From NCBI GenBank assembly GCA_934234215.1, contig CAKQHB010000008.1, forward strand, positions 1-64,000: a DNA stretch of 64,000 bases. Direction: 5' to 3'. The DNA comes from an uncultured Cuneatibacter sp. (lineage in GTDB: Bacteria; Bacillota; Clostridia; Lachnospirales; Lachnospiraceae). A program made the position numbers and the translations under genes. Positions 26,461-35,308 of the stretch are shown piece by piece (the first letter of the stretch is position 1; each line of letters starts with the position of its first letter). Below the pieces are notes generated by a model. That model was not told the DNA's origin, ran no database searches, and saw only the letters and a list, made by a program, of their open reading frames with translations.

Positions 26461-27914
26461 AAGCTGCCTCCTGCTTCCAATGCTTTGACGACGGCTGCTG
26501 CTTTGTTGATGCATTCCTGATATTCGGATTCCGGAACGGAGTCTGCAACGATTCCGGCGCCGCTGCGGACGAAAACTTTGCCGTTCTTTTTGTAAGCAAT
26601 GCGGATCGCGATGCAGGTATCCAGGTTTCCGGTGAAATCCAGATAACCGATGGCTCCGCCGTAGATGCCGCGTTTGTTATTTTCCAGATCGTTGATGAGC
26701 TGGCAGGCACGGATCTTTGGTGCGCCGGAGAGAGTTCCGGCGGGAAGGATCGCATCGATGGCATCCAGAGCTGTGCGGTCATCCGCCAGCTCGCCGCGGA
26801 CGGTGGAACCAATGTGCATTACATGAGAATAACGCTCGATGGAGTGATACTTTTCCACAGCGACGGAACCGAATTTTGAGATCTTGCCAATGTCATTGCG
26901 ACCGAGATCTACGAGCATGTTGTGCTCTGCCAGCTCCTTCGGATCGGCGAGCAGCTCAGCTTCTAACTGTTTGTCTTTCGCCTCTGTCTTGCCGCGGGGT
27001 CGCGTTCCGGCGAGGGGGAATGTGTGAAGCACACCATCCTCTAACTTCACAAGAGTTTCCGGAGAAGCGCCTGCCACTTCCAGATCGGAGCTGGAAAAGT
27101 AGAACATGTAGGGCGATGGATTCACCGTCCGCAGAATGCGGTAAGTGTTGAACAGCGAACCCTCGAAATCGGCTTCCAGACGATTTGACAGCACGATCTG
27201 GAAAATGTCCCCCTCCTTGATGTGGTGCTTTGCTTTTTCAATCATGCCGCAATACTGCTCTTTGGAAAACAGCGGCCGCATCGGGGAAGTCATCCGGCCG
27301 GGAACCTCCGGAGCCGGTGTGCCGTTCTGGATCAGATCAGCCATGTGCTGCAGCTCCAGCTCTGCCCGGTGATATTCGGATTCATATTGGTCGAGGGAAA
27401 TGTTGACGATCAGAATGATTTTTTGGCGGTAGTGGTCAAATGCGATGACCTTGTCGAACAGCATCAGATCCACATCCTGAAAGCCTTCGGTGTCTGTCGC
27501 GTCCAGATGGAGCGACGGATCGGCATATTTCAGATAGTCGTAGGAAAAATATCCGACCAGACCGCCTGTGAAAGTGGGAAGCCCTTCGATGCGGGGACTC
27601 CTGCGCTCGGCGAGGATCTGTTTGAGATAAGTCCGGGGATCGGTGGTGTCGAAATGCAGATCGCCGATCTTCATGTGTCCATTGAGACAGGTGATTTCCA
27701 GACTGGGATTGTAGCCAAGGAATGTGTAGCGCCCCCATTTTTCGTTGTCTGCCACGGACTCTAACATGTAGCAGTGGTCCGATACACGCTTGAGAATGCG
27801 CATCACCTCAATGGGAGTGCGGATATCAGAAAGAATTTCCATGCTGACGGGAGCGGTTTTATAAGTGCCGTCTGCAGCCAGCTGTCGGATCATCGTAAGA
27901 TCAGGATAAAACAT
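26457..27914 (-). CDS. trpE: Anthranilate synthase component I
   Basis: 485 residues. It converts chorismate plus ammonia (from TrpG) to anthranilate, the first committed step. The N-terminal part has MLESV in the position of the LLES tryptophan-feedback element. The C-terminal chorismate-binding domain shows PSPYMFYF, AGTRPRGKTEAKD and LSGAPKIRA. It is first in the operon; the ATG has CGGAGGT upstream and follows the T-box terminator by about 20 nt. Both feedback inhibition and tRNA-Trp sensing are therefore expected. Confidence 0.98.
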   Translation of the reverse strand: MFYPDLTMIRQLAADGTYKTAPVSMEILSDIRTPIEVMRILKRVSDHCYMLESVADNEKWGRYTFLGYNPSLEITCLNGHMKIGDLHFDTTDPRTYLKQILAERRSPRIEGLPTFTGGLVGYFSYDYLKYADPSLHLDATDTEGFQDVDLMLFDKVIAFDHYRQKIILIVNISLDQYESEYHRAELELQHMADLIQNGTPAPEVPGRMTSPMRPLFSKEQYCGMIEKAKHHIKEGDIFQIVLSNRLEADFEGSLFNTYRILRTVNPSPYMFYFSSSDLEVAGASPETLVKLEDGVLHTFPLAGTRPRGKTEAKDKQLEAELLADPKELAEHNMLVDLGRNDIGKISKFGSVAVEKYHSIERYSHVMHIGSTVRGELADDRTALDAIDAILPAGTLSGAPKIRACQLINDLENNKRGIYGGAIGYLDFTGNLDTCIAIRIAYKKNGKVFVRSGAGIVADSVPESEYQECINKAAAVVKALEAGGSL

Positions 27915-27931
27915 GTGACACCTCCGAATAT

Positions 27932-27982
27932 AAAAAAATCCCCGACAGGTTCATTGAGGAAAACAATGAATCTGTCAGGGAC
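27932..27982 (-). terminator. T-box attenuator terminator of trpE
   Basis: Arms CCCTGACAGATTCATTG and CAATGAACCTGTCGGGG around a short A-rich loop, followed by a T run on the minus strand. Confidence 0.9.
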
Positions 27983-28229
27983 GAATTTACAAATCCGCGG
28001 TGCCACCCTGCTTTACAGAAAAATCTGTACACTCGTCGGGATACCAACATATCCCCGGCAACTGACGCATGCCCACGCGTTGCAGAATACTCAGATGAAA
28101 CATCCTTTGACTGCACCCTCAGCGGTCCATTTGAAGAATTGCGTTCCGCCCGGTTCTCAGCATCCCGGACTCTCTGTGGGGGCATGTTCTACGTTATCTC
28201 CGCCTCATCGGTTTGGCTTTTTTTATGTT
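27932..28229 (-). promoter_or_regulatory. T-box leader of the trp operon (tRNA-Trp sensing)
   Basis: On the minus strand a leader of about 300 nt precedes trpE. It contains the T-box sequence GGTGGCACCGCGG (28006-27994) and a stem-I-like AGAGAG...GCTG region. A TGG that fits as the Trp specifier codon lies at 28129-28127. A terminator stem follows (27932-27982), which the antiterminator would replace when uncharged tRNA-Trp binds. Confidence 0.93.
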
Positions 28230-28235
28230 GCAACT

Positions 28236-28264
28236 AAAATAACACTACGGAACGCGTTTGTCAA
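28236..28264 (-). promoter_or_regulatory. Promoter of the trp operon
   Basis: Minus strand -35 TTGACA (28259-28264, perfect), 17-nt spacer, -10 TATTTT (28236-28241); the leader starts a few bases downstream. Confidence 0.8.
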
Positions 28265-28331
28265 GGTAGTGATTTTCACATTTTCACATGAAAAATTTCA
28301 CATTGCACAATTACACGGGATTACACATCGT

Positions 28332-29183
28332 TCAAACAGTTCCGGCAATAACAAGCGTCGCTGCACCCGGAGTCACACCCCAGACACCGGTTTCGGAATT
28401 CTGCTCATAGGTTGCAGCCGGAACGGTGATCTGACCGGCAGCGGACTGCCACAGACCGGTCTCGGTGTTGTAGGTGTACTGCGTGCCTTCCGTCCAGGTG
28501 GTTCCACCCCAGGTGACGGTGATATTTTTCAGAACAGGCAGGAAAGTATCAGTCACGATGATGTCATCGTTTACAGTGGCAGCGGTATTGCCGGTATTCT
28601 GGATGAGGAACGTGTACGTCAGCTGTCCGTTTTCTGTGACAACCGAAGGAGAGACGGATTTGCTGATAGAGAGGATCGCGCCGTCCGATGCCGGCACATC
28701 CGCTCTTGCCGTGATGGGAGTCAGTCCGTTTCCGCTGATGGTGACTTCGTTTGTGATGATGCCGTCAGAAACCGGGGAAGCGTAAGGTGTTACCGCAGCG
28801 TCATAGACCAGCAGTGTGTTGCCATTTGCAGGAACGGTAAGATCGGTAATGCGCATCGGCGGTCCGGCAACAACGGTGGGTGCAGTCTGCAGAGTACCGT
28901 TTTGGAAGTAGCGGATGCTGTCTGCAACATAGCTCAGCGTGTACAGCGTCAGTTCGTTGAAGGAATACGCGCCGAGATTATCTGCGAACGTCAGTCCGGT
29001 GATCGGCACGGAGCCGGTATTGCGGATGTTGATGAGATAAGTGATCGTGTCGCCAGGCTCATAGGAAGCGTTGACGGCTGTTTTTGTGACAGACAGCACT
29101 TCGATCAGCTCGCCGGTGGTGATGTTGGATGCGGTGGTATTGCCGCGGTACGTCATCGTTGCCTGATTATAAAAAGTTGCCAT
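28332..29183 (-). CDS. DUF11-repeat protein without a signal peptide
   Basis: 283 residues. The ATG at 29183 (then ATFYNQATMTYRG) has AGGAG upstream; a longer frame to 29255 lacks a ribosome site. Two DUF11-type (TIGR01451-like) modules are visible: one around EPGDTITYLINIRNTGSVPI and one around VVTENGQLTYTFLIQNTGNT. Such repeats usually build surface or spore-coat proteins, but there is no N-terminal export signal, membrane helix or sorting motif, so how it would leave the cell is unclear. It may be a spore or phage-like structural protein acting inside the mother cell (inference). It stands alone upstream of the trp operon on the same strand. Confidence 0.8.
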   Translation of the reverse strand: MATFYNQATMTYRGNTTASNITTGELIEVLSVTKTAVNASYEPGDTITYLINIRNTGSVPITGLTFADNLGAYSFNELTLYTLSYVADSIRYFQNGTLQTAPTVVAGPPMRITDLTVPANGNTLLVYDAAVTPYASPVSDGIITNEVTISGNGLTPITARADVPASDGAILSISKSVSPSVVTENGQLTYTFLIQNTGNTAATVNDDIIVTDTFLPVLKNITVTWGGTTWTEGTQYTYNTETGLWQSAAGQITVPAATYEQNSETGVWGVTPGAATLVIAGTV

Positions 29184-29289
29184 ATTTGAAAACTCCTGAA
29201 GGAGAAAAGGTCTACTGTAAAATATGTCCGAAAAGGGCAGAAGGTGAAAAATCACGACAAGTGGGGAAAGTAGAAATTAAATCCTATGT

Positions 29290-29377
29290 TATACTTCCTT
29301 GTGAAAAGAGGGACTGAGTCTGTCTTGCGGTATGCAGGATGACTCAGGCAAGTACGAAAAGAGGAGAGTCCTAAGGT
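29290..29377 (+). promoter_or_regulatory. Promoter -10 and structured leader of the xanthine/urate permease
   Basis: A -10-like TATACT (29290-29295, weak -35) is followed within about 15 nt by a fold: outer stem GGGACT / AGTCC enclosing GAGTC...GACTC with an inner TTGC/GCAG-type stem. A single-stranded segment GCAAGTACGAAAAGAGGAG ends in the probable ribosome site. It does not match the purine riboswitch core. Function unknown; a translational switch is possible because the ribosome site abuts the outer stem. Confidence 0.45.
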
Positions 29378-30799
29378 ATGAAAGAGAAAAAGAACGTAAC
29401 GTATTCCACTCCTTATGATTTTGAGGGGCGTTTGCCGTTGAAGCAGGCGATTCCGCTGGGCTTACAGCATGTCCTGGCGATGTTTGTCGGAAACCTGACC
29501 CCGCTTCTGATCATCACAGGAGCCTGTGCAGCAATGGCAGATGGGGATGCCTTTGCAGCCGTTCAGGTATCTTTGCTGCAGAATGCGATGCTGATTGCCG
29601 GTATTGTAACGCTGATCCAGATGTTTGGTATCGGACCGGTGGGTGGCAAGGTACCGATCATCATGGGTACAAGTTCCGGATTTATCGGCGTGTTCCAGAG
29701 TGTTGCCTCTGTTATGGGCGGTGGTATCCTTGGATACGGCGCGATCATGGGTGCCTCGATTATCGGCGGCCTGTTTGAGACAGTTCTCGGATTTTTGTTA
29801 AAGCCCCTGAGAAAGTTCTTCCCGTCCGTTGTAACCGGTACGGTTGTACTGGCAATCGGTCTTTCTCTGATCAGTGTCGGTGTTGCTTCTTTTGGCGGCG
29901 GCAGCTCCAGCTTAGATTATGGTTCTATCGAGAACCTGCTGATCGCACTGGTGGTGCTGATCCTGATCCTGTTCTTCAAGCACTTCTTTAAGGGAATCGT
30001 GAGCAATTCCAGTATTCTGATCGGTATTGTTCTTGGCTATGTGATCTGTGCAATTCTGCCGCTGTTCCTTTCTACAACAGGTGTGACCGCAGATGGCGTA
30101 GAGTATACAAAGTCCTGGGTTCTGAACTGGCAGAAGGTTGCAGATGCAAAGTGGTTTGCACTGCCTCAGATCATGCCGATCAAGCCGGTATTTGATGCCC
30201 GTGCGATTTTGCCGGTACTGATCATGTTCGTTGTAACTGCAGTTGAGACTGTTGGCGATATTTCCGGATGTATCGAAGGTGGTATGGATCGGGAAGCTAC
30301 GGATAAGGAGCTGTCCGGCGGTGTGATCTGTGATGGTCTGGGATCTTCTCTGGCAGCCTGCTTTGGTGTCCTTCCGAACACCTCCTTCAGCCAGAACGTA
30401 GGTCTGGTCGCAATGACAAAGGTTGTAAACCGTATGGCACTGGCTTGCGGTGCGGTATTCCTGATTCTGTGTGGATTGTTCCCGAAGCTGGCAGCGCTGG
30501 TTTCCATCATGCCCCAGAGTGTTCTGGGCGGTGCAGCGGTTATCATGTTTGCATCTATCGTTATGAGTGGTATTCAGCTCATCACAAAGGAGAAGCTGAC
30601 AGCACGCAACATGACCATCGTTTCTGTAGCATTGGGTCTTGGCTTTGGTCTTGGTGCAAACACCGGTGCGATGGCAGGACTTCCGGAAGCAGTCAAGCTG
30701 GTATTCGGCGGTTCCGGTATTGTTCCGGCAGCATTTGTTGCGATCATCCTGAACATTGTTCTTCCGAAAGATAAGGAAGAAAATGTTGAAAAAGCGTGA
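29378..30799 (+). CDS. Nucleobase:cation symporter-2, xanthine/uric acid permease
   Basis: 473 residues, about 12 to 14 membrane helices. NCS2 signatures are PIIMGTSSGFIG in the first half and FGVLPNTSFSQNVGLVAMT in the second; the latter (QNxGxxxxT) is the family motif for purine transporters. It imports xanthine or uric acid with protons or Na. The three subunits of a xanthine-dehydrogenase-type enzyme start about 115 nt downstream, which fits xanthine or hypoxanthine uptake for catabolism. It is preceded by a structured leader. PbuX and UacT cannot be told apart by eye. Confidence 0.93.
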   Translation: MKEKKNVTYSTPYDFEGRLPLKQAIPLGLQHVLAMFVGNLTPLLIITGACAAMADGDAFAAVQVSLLQNAMLIAGIVTLIQMFGIGPVGGKVPIIMGTSSGFIGVFQSVASVMGGGILGYGAIMGASIIGGLFETVLGFLLKPLRKFFPSVVTGTVVLAIGLSLISVGVASFGGGSSSLDYGSIENLLIALVVLILILFFKHFFKGIVSNSSILIGIVLGYVICAILPLFLSTTGVTADGVEYTKSWVLNWQKVADAKWFALPQIMPIKPVFDARAILPVLIMFVVTAVETVGDISGCIEGGMDREATDKELSGGVICDGLGSSLAACFGVLPNTSFSQNVGLVAMTKVVNRMALACGAVFLILCGLFPKLAALVSIMPQSVLGGAAVIMFASIVMSGIQLITKEKLTARNMTIVSVALGLGFGLGANTGAMAGLPEAVKLVFGGSGIVPAAFVAIILNIVLPKDKEENVEKA

Positions 30800-30914
30800 C
30801 AAGCTGCGGATTATTCGGTAAAATAAAAATAAACACAGAGGCAGGGCGATTCAGATGCATTCTGGTTGCCCTGCCTTTTTAGAGGATAGAAAAAGGGTTC
30901 GTAAGGAGGGAAAG

Positions 30915-31712
30915 ATGCTTACATTTCGTCAGTATTTGCGGCCGCAGACGCTGGAAGAAGCATATACACTTTGTCAGAAAAAGAGCAACATCGTGCTGGG
31001 TGGTATGCTGTGGCTGAAGATGGAGCAGCGGACAGTCGGCGGCGTGATCGATCTGAGTGATCTGGGACTGGATACGATCGAGGAGACAGAGGAAGAATTT
31101 CGTTTTGGCGCGATGGTGACATTGCGCCAGATGGAGCAGCATGAGGGCTTTCGTGCGTATACGCAGGGAGCTTGCACAGACAGTGTAAAAGATATCGTCG
31201 GCGTTCAGTTCCGAAACTGCGCGACCATCGGCGGCAGTATTTTCGGGCGGTTTGGATTTTCCGATGTTCTGACGATGTTTCAGGCATTGGATACCTGGGT
31301 GGAGCTGTACCACGGCGGACTCATGCCGCTGCGGGAGTTCGCGCAGATGAAATTTGAGCGGGATATTCTCGTTCGCGTCATTGTGAAGAAGACACCGGTA
31401 CAGATGGTGTATCGTTCCATGCGTATCACAAAGACGGATTTTCCGGTTGTGACTGCCTGTGTGAGTCGGACAGACAGCGGAAAGGTCTGTCTTGTTCTTG
31501 GTTCTCTGCCGGGCAGAGCACGGATCGTACTGGAAGAGCAGATCGAAACACCGATCACGGAAGAAGCGGCGCGAGATCTTGCAGCCCGCGCGGTAGAGCA
31601 GGTGACATTCGGCAGCAACATGCGCGGTTCTGCGGAGTATCGCAAGCGCGTCGCAAAGACATTGCTGCGCCGGGCACTTTTGGCACTGGAGGTGGAACAG
31701 GATGCAGATTGA
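30915..31712 (+). CDS. xdhB: Xanthine dehydrogenase-type FAD-binding subunit
   Basis: 265 residues. The ATG at 30915 (then LTFRQYLRP) has AAGGAGG upstream; a longer frame to 30855 does not. It is the FAD-binding medium subunit of molybdenum hydroxylases: first FAD region NIVLGGMLWLKM and second VQFRNCATIGGSIFGR. It passes electrons from the 2Fe-2S subunit to NAD or another acceptor. It overlaps the next gene by 11 nt. The first FAD motif lacks the usual GGT of CoxM and follows the form I associate with Firmicutes homologues. Confidence 0.92.
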   Translation: MLTFRQYLRPQTLEEAYTLCQKKSNIVLGGMLWLKMEQRTVGGVIDLSDLGLDTIEETEEEFRFGAMVTLRQMEQHEGFRAYTQGACTDSVKDIVGVQFRNCATIGGSIFGRFGFSDVLTMFQALDTWVELYHGGLMPLREFAQMKFERDILVRVIVKKTPVQMVYRSMRITKTDFPVVTACVSRTDSGKVCLVLGSLPGRARIVLEEQIETPITEEAARDLAARAVEQVTFGSNMRGSAEYRKRVAKTLLRRALLALEVEQDAD

Positions 31713-32172
31713 ACTGACATTAAATAATAAAAAAATCGCGGCGGAGATTGCGCCGGACATGCTGCTGATTGACTTTCTGCGCAGCCGGAATTGCTTCAGC
31801 GTAAAAAGAGGCTGTGAGACAGCGAACTGCGGTCTGTGCACCGTATTCGTAGATGACAAGCCGGTGCTTTCCTGCAGCGTGCTGGCAGCGAGAGCCGCAG
31901 GTCACAAGGTTCAGACATTGGAGGGACTGCAGGACGAGGCCCGTGGATTTGCTGAGTTTATCGCAGATCAGGGCGCAGAGCAGTGTGGATTCTGTAATCC
32001 CGGTTTTATGATGAATGCCATCGCTATGTTCCGGGAAAATCCTGACCCTACCGATGAGGAGATTCTGACATATCTGTCCGGAAATCTGTGCCGCTGCTCC
32101 GGCTATGAGGGACAGCTGCGAGGCATCCGGAATTACTTGAATTACAAAAAAGCGCAGAAGGAGGAGGCATGA
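31702..32172 (+). CDS. xdhC: Xanthine dehydrogenase-type 2Fe-2S subunit
   Basis: 156 residues. The N-terminal plant-ferredoxin-like cluster is CETANCGLC with a fourth Cys in PVLSC. The C-terminal cluster is CGFCNPGF plus CRCSGYEG. This small subunit carries electrons from the Mo site to FAD. The gene overlaps both neighbours (11 nt before, 4 nt after), so the three subunits are translated together. Confidence 0.96.
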   Translation: MQIELTLNNKKIAAEIAPDMLLIDFLRSRNCFSVKRGCETANCGLCTVFVDDKPVLSCSVLAARAAGHKVQTLEGLQDEARGFAEFIADQGAEQCGFCNPGFMMNAIAMFRENPDPTDEEILTYLSGNLCRCSGYEGQLRGIRNYLNYKKAQKEEA

Positions 32173-34463
32173 TGGAAAAGCAATTTCGGCAGGTCAATCA
32201 GCCGGTCAGAAAGAAGGATGCGATGAATCTTCTGCTGGGCAAGCCCGCATATGTGTGTGATGTGACGAGACCGGATGCGCTGGTTGTCAAAGTGCTTCGC
32301 TCTCCTCACGCCCATGCGATCATTCAGGACATTCAGACGACTGCCGCATGCAAGGTGCCGGGCATTGAAGCTATTTACACATGGAAGGATGTTCCGAATC
32401 ACCGCTTTACCACTGCCGGTCAGACATATCCGGAGCCCAGCGCCCATGACCGTCTGATTCTCGATCAGAGAGTCCGTTTCGTCGGAGATCCGGTGGCAAT
32501 TATCGCCGGAGAGGACGAGGCGTGCGTGGATCGCGCGATGAAGCTCATCAAAGTAAAATACGAAGTGCTTCCGGCAATTCTGGACCCGGAGCAGGCAAAA
32601 GATAACGAAATTCTAGTTCACCCGGAGGAGAACTGGGAAGCGCTGTGTCCGGTCGGTGCGGACAATCACCGTAACCTCGTTGCCAGCGATTCCAGTGAGG
32701 ACGGCGATGTGGATGCCGTCTTTGCGACCTGCGATGAGGTCTTCTCTCATACGTGGAAGACGAGACCGAACCAGCAGGCGATGATGGAGACCTTCCGTAC
32801 TTATTGTGAAATCGACTATTATGGACGTCTGCATGTCATCAGTTCCACACAGATCGTCTTCCACGCGAGAAGAATCCTTTCGATCGCATTGGGGATTCCG
32901 CGCTCCATGATCCGTGTGGAAAAGCCCCGTATTGGCGGCGGGTTCGGTGCAAAACAGAGTGTCGTAGCGGAGATTTATCCGGCATTTGTAACATGGATGA
33001 CGAAGAAGCCGTCCCGTATGGTTTACTCCCGTTATGAGTCGCAGATCGCCAGCAGTCCCCGCCATGAGATGCGGGTGACGGTCAAGATCGGTGCGATGAA
33101 AGACGGCACGATCCGTGCGCTGGATGTATACACATTGTCCAACTCCGGTGCGTACAGTGAGCATGGTCCGACGACCGTTGGTCTGTCCGGACACAAATCG
33201 ATCCCGCTATATACCGGCAATCTGGAAGCATTCCGATTTGCCTACGATGTGGTTTACACAAATGTGCAGTCTGCGGGTGCTTATCGTGGATACGGTGCAA
33301 CGCAGGGACTGTTCGCGGTGGAATCTGCAGTCAATGAGCTGGCAGGTCGCCTTGGTATGGATGCAGTCGCGATCCGGGAAAAGAACATGGTACACGAAGG
33401 GCAGCGAATGCCCGCTTATTATAATGAAGTGGCAGCTAGCTGTGCGCTGGATCGCTGCATGAATCACGCCAAGGAGCTGTTCCATTGGGACGAGCGCTGC
33501 AAGCCGAGAGATATGGGCAATGGCAAAGTACGTGCAGCCGGTGTCGCAATGGCGATGCAGGGCTCCGGTATTTCCGGACTGGATGTTGGTTCCGCCACGA
33601 TCAAGCTGGAAGAGGGCGGCACTTACGCGCTGATGATCGGTGCAGCAGACATGGGCACGGGCTGCGATACGATTCTGGCGCAGATGGCGGCGGAGTGTCT
33701 GGAATGCGATGTGAACGACATCGCGGTATTCGGTGCAGACACCGACGCTTCCCCTTATGATTCCGGATCTTACGCATCCAGTACGACTTATGTAACGGGT
33801 AAGGCAGTAGAAAAAGCCTGCACCCGCCTGCAGGAGCAGATGTGCAAGCTGGGCGCTGAGATGCTGGGCGAACCGGAGGACGATGTAGAATTTGTCGGAA
33901 CCGGTGTACGCAGTCTCAAGACCGGAAAAGAAGTATCGAGAGAGCAGATCTCCATTCGTGCCACCGGCAACAACCGACAGGCAGTGGAGTGCACAGAGTC
34001 CCATTCCTCCCCCACATCCCCGCCTCCGTACATGGTGGGCATGGTGGAAATCGAGCTGGACAAAGAGACCGGACATGTGGAAATCCTCGACTATGTGGGC
34101 GTGGTAGACTGTGGTACGGTCATCAATACAAATCTGGCAAGAGTCCAGACCGAGGGCGGTATCGGACAGGGCATCGGCATGGCACTGTATGAAAATGTGA
34201 CATACGCAGACAGCGGTGCGATCCTCGAAAACTCTCTGATGCAGTACAAGATCCCGTCCAGACTGGATGTGGGTCGCCTGCGGGTAGAATTTGAGAGCAG
34301 CTACGAGCCGACCGGACCGTTCGGTGCAAAATCCATCGGTGAGATCGTCATCAATACGCCGCCGCCCGCATTGGCACACGCCATCTATCAGGCGACAGGA
34401 GTATGGCACAGAGAACTTCCGATCACACCGGAAAAGATTCTGATGAGCATTTCCGAAGATTGA
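32169..34463 (+). CDS. xdhA: Xanthine dehydrogenase-type molybdopterin-binding subunit
   Basis: 764 residues. The large catalytic subunit of a molybdenum hydroxylase, oxidising a purine or other N-heterocycle with water. Mo-cofactor contacts are visible in IGGGFGAKQ and in the C-terminal GPFGAKSIGE, which holds the catalytic Glu. The N-terminus VRKKDAMNLLLGKPAY is of the Firmicutes XdhD/HcrA-like type. Neighbouring purine permease and MobA-like genes support purine oxidation, but other substrates (nicotinate, hydroxybenzoyl-CoA) cannot be excluded by eye. The ATGATG start overlaps the previous stop. Confidence 0.93.
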   Translation: MMEKQFRQVNQPVRKKDAMNLLLGKPAYVCDVTRPDALVVKVLRSPHAHAIIQDIQTTAACKVPGIEAIYTWKDVPNHRFTTAGQTYPEPSAHDRLILDQRVRFVGDPVAIIAGEDEACVDRAMKLIKVKYEVLPAILDPEQAKDNEILVHPEENWEALCPVGADNHRNLVASDSSEDGDVDAVFATCDEVFSHTWKTRPNQQAMMETFRTYCEIDYYGRLHVISSTQIVFHARRILSIALGIPRSMIRVEKPRIGGGFGAKQSVVAEIYPAFVTWMTKKPSRMVYSRYESQIASSPRHEMRVTVKIGAMKDGTIRALDVYTLSNSGAYSEHGPTTVGLSGHKSIPLYTGNLEAFRFAYDVVYTNVQSAGAYRGYGATQGLFAVESAVNELAGRLGMDAVAIREKNMVHEGQRMPAYYNEVAASCALDRCMNHAKELFHWDERCKPRDMGNGKVRAAGVAMAMQGSGISGLDVGSATIKLEEGGTYALMIGAADMGTGCDTILAQMAAECLECDVNDIAVFGADTDASPYDSGSYASSTTYVTGKAVEKACTRLQEQMCKLGAEMLGEPEDDVEFVGTGVRSLKTGKEVSREQISIRATGNNRQAVECTESHSSPTSPPPYMVGMVEIELDKETGHVEILDYVGVVDCGTVINTNLARVQTEGGIGQGIGMALYENVTYADSGAILENSLMQYKIPSRLDVGRLRVEFESSYEPTGPFGAKSIGEIVINTPPPALAHAIYQATGVWHRELPITPEKILMSISED

Positions 34464-34487
34464 TTCGGAACCCAAAAAGGAACAGAG

Positions 34488-35192
34488 ATGAAATATAGTC
34501 TGATTTATCTGGCGGCTGGAAACAGCCGCCGTTTTGGTAAAAACAAATTGCTGACAGAGTGGAAGGGCAGACCGCTGTATGAATATGGTTTGAATACACT
34601 GAAAGAAGCGGTACAAGGACGAGCGGACTGCGAGATCTTTCTCGTCAGCCAGTATCCGGAAATCCTGCAGGCGCATCCCGAAGTGGTGTGCGTCTATAGT
34701 CCGAAAAGCACAGAAGGACTCTCGTGGAGCATCCGCGCCGGAATTGAGTGCGTGCTGGGGCGGGAGCAGAAGAGAGAACAGGGGAACGAACAGGGAAACG
34801 AACAGGGAAACGAGCAGGAACGGGAGTGTCTGGAACTGTCGGATTGGCAAGAGCGGGATCAATGGCTGCTATTTTTGACTGCAGATCAGCCGCTGGTGGA
34901 ACAGGAGACGATCCAGAAAATTCTCGCAAAAGCAGAAAAGGTCAGCGGTTCGGAAGTTGACACCGAGAGCGTAAAAATCATTCGCGCCCGCTACGCCGGA
35001 AAAGAAGGAAGTCCGGTGCTGTTCCACGCCAGTCTGATTCCGGAATTGCAGCAGCTTTCGGGCGATGAGGGCGGCAGAAGCGTCATCCGGGCACATCGGG
35101 AGGAAATGGCATTTGTGGATGCGGCGGATGAGAGGCAGATGGCGGATGTGGATACGGTGGAGGATTTGGAGAAGCTAAAGAAAATTGACTGA
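34488..35192 (+). CDS. MobA/MocA-like nucleotidyltransferase with internal Gln-Gly-Asn-Glu repeat
   Basis: 234 residues. The N-terminal LAAGNSRRFGKNKLL is the nucleotide-binding loop of MobA/IspD-like NTP transferases, and TADQPL follows in mid-protein. Next to a molybdenum hydroxylase it probably adds CMP or GMP to molybdopterin (MocA or MobA role) for that enzyme. Residues about 97-112 are an insertion of four near-identical 4-residue repeats (EQGN) encoded by a 12-bp tandem repeat at 34776-34823, in a loop that other family members lack. The gene ends just before the A+T-rich island. Confidence 0.85.
   Translation: MKYSLIYLAAGNSRRFGKNKLLTEWKGRPLYEYGLNTLKEAVQGRADCEIFLVSQYPEILQAHPEVVCVYSPKSTEGLSWSIRAGIECVLGREQKREQGNEQGNEQGNEQERECLELSDWQERDQWLLFLTADQPLVEQETIQKILAKAEKVSGSEVDTESVKIIRARYAGKEGSPVLFHASLIPELQQLSGDEGGRSVIRAHREEMAFVDAADERQMADVDTVEDLEKLKKID
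34776..34823 (+). repeat. In-frame 12-bp tandem repeat
   Basis: Four consecutive units of about GAACAGGGAAAC: unit 1 has one changed base, units 2 and 3 are identical and unit 4 is degenerate. It encodes the EQGN repeat in the MobA-like protein. Slippage would change length by four residues without a frameshift. Confidence 0.85.
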
Positions 35193-35209
35193 AATCATAC
35201 AAAATGTGT

Positions 35210-35259
35210 AAAAATCAACACGCAAATGAGAAAAACACTCGTTTACATGTTGATTTTTT
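35210..35259. repeat. Flanking hairpin, left copy
   Basis: Arms AAAAATCAACACGCAAATGAG and CTCGTTTACATGTTGATTTTTT around an A-rich loop. The right arm is nearly identical to that of the hairpin at 37776-37829. The T run could terminate the MobA-like transcript. Its end also supplies the -35 of the ATPase promoter. Confidence 0.75.
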
Positions 35260-35277
35260 GCGTTTTATAGATATAAT
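35250..35277 (+). promoter_or_regulatory. Promoter of the RloA-like gene
   Basis: -35 TTGATT (35250-35255, inside the hairpin arm), 16-nt spacer, -10 TATAAT (35272-35277), about 30 nt before the GTG start. Confidence 0.7.
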
Positions 35278-35308
35278 GAAATATAACAGGAAAGGAAGGT
35301 GAACGTCT

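Noticed and set aside
29296..29377. Purine riboswitch before the permease
   Set aside because: The conserved core and loop sequences of the guanine/adenine aptamer are absent; recorded as a leader of unknown type.
33207..34862. 551-codon minus-strand frame opposite the molybdenum subunit
   Set aside because: Antisense to a conserved enzyme; no start signals.
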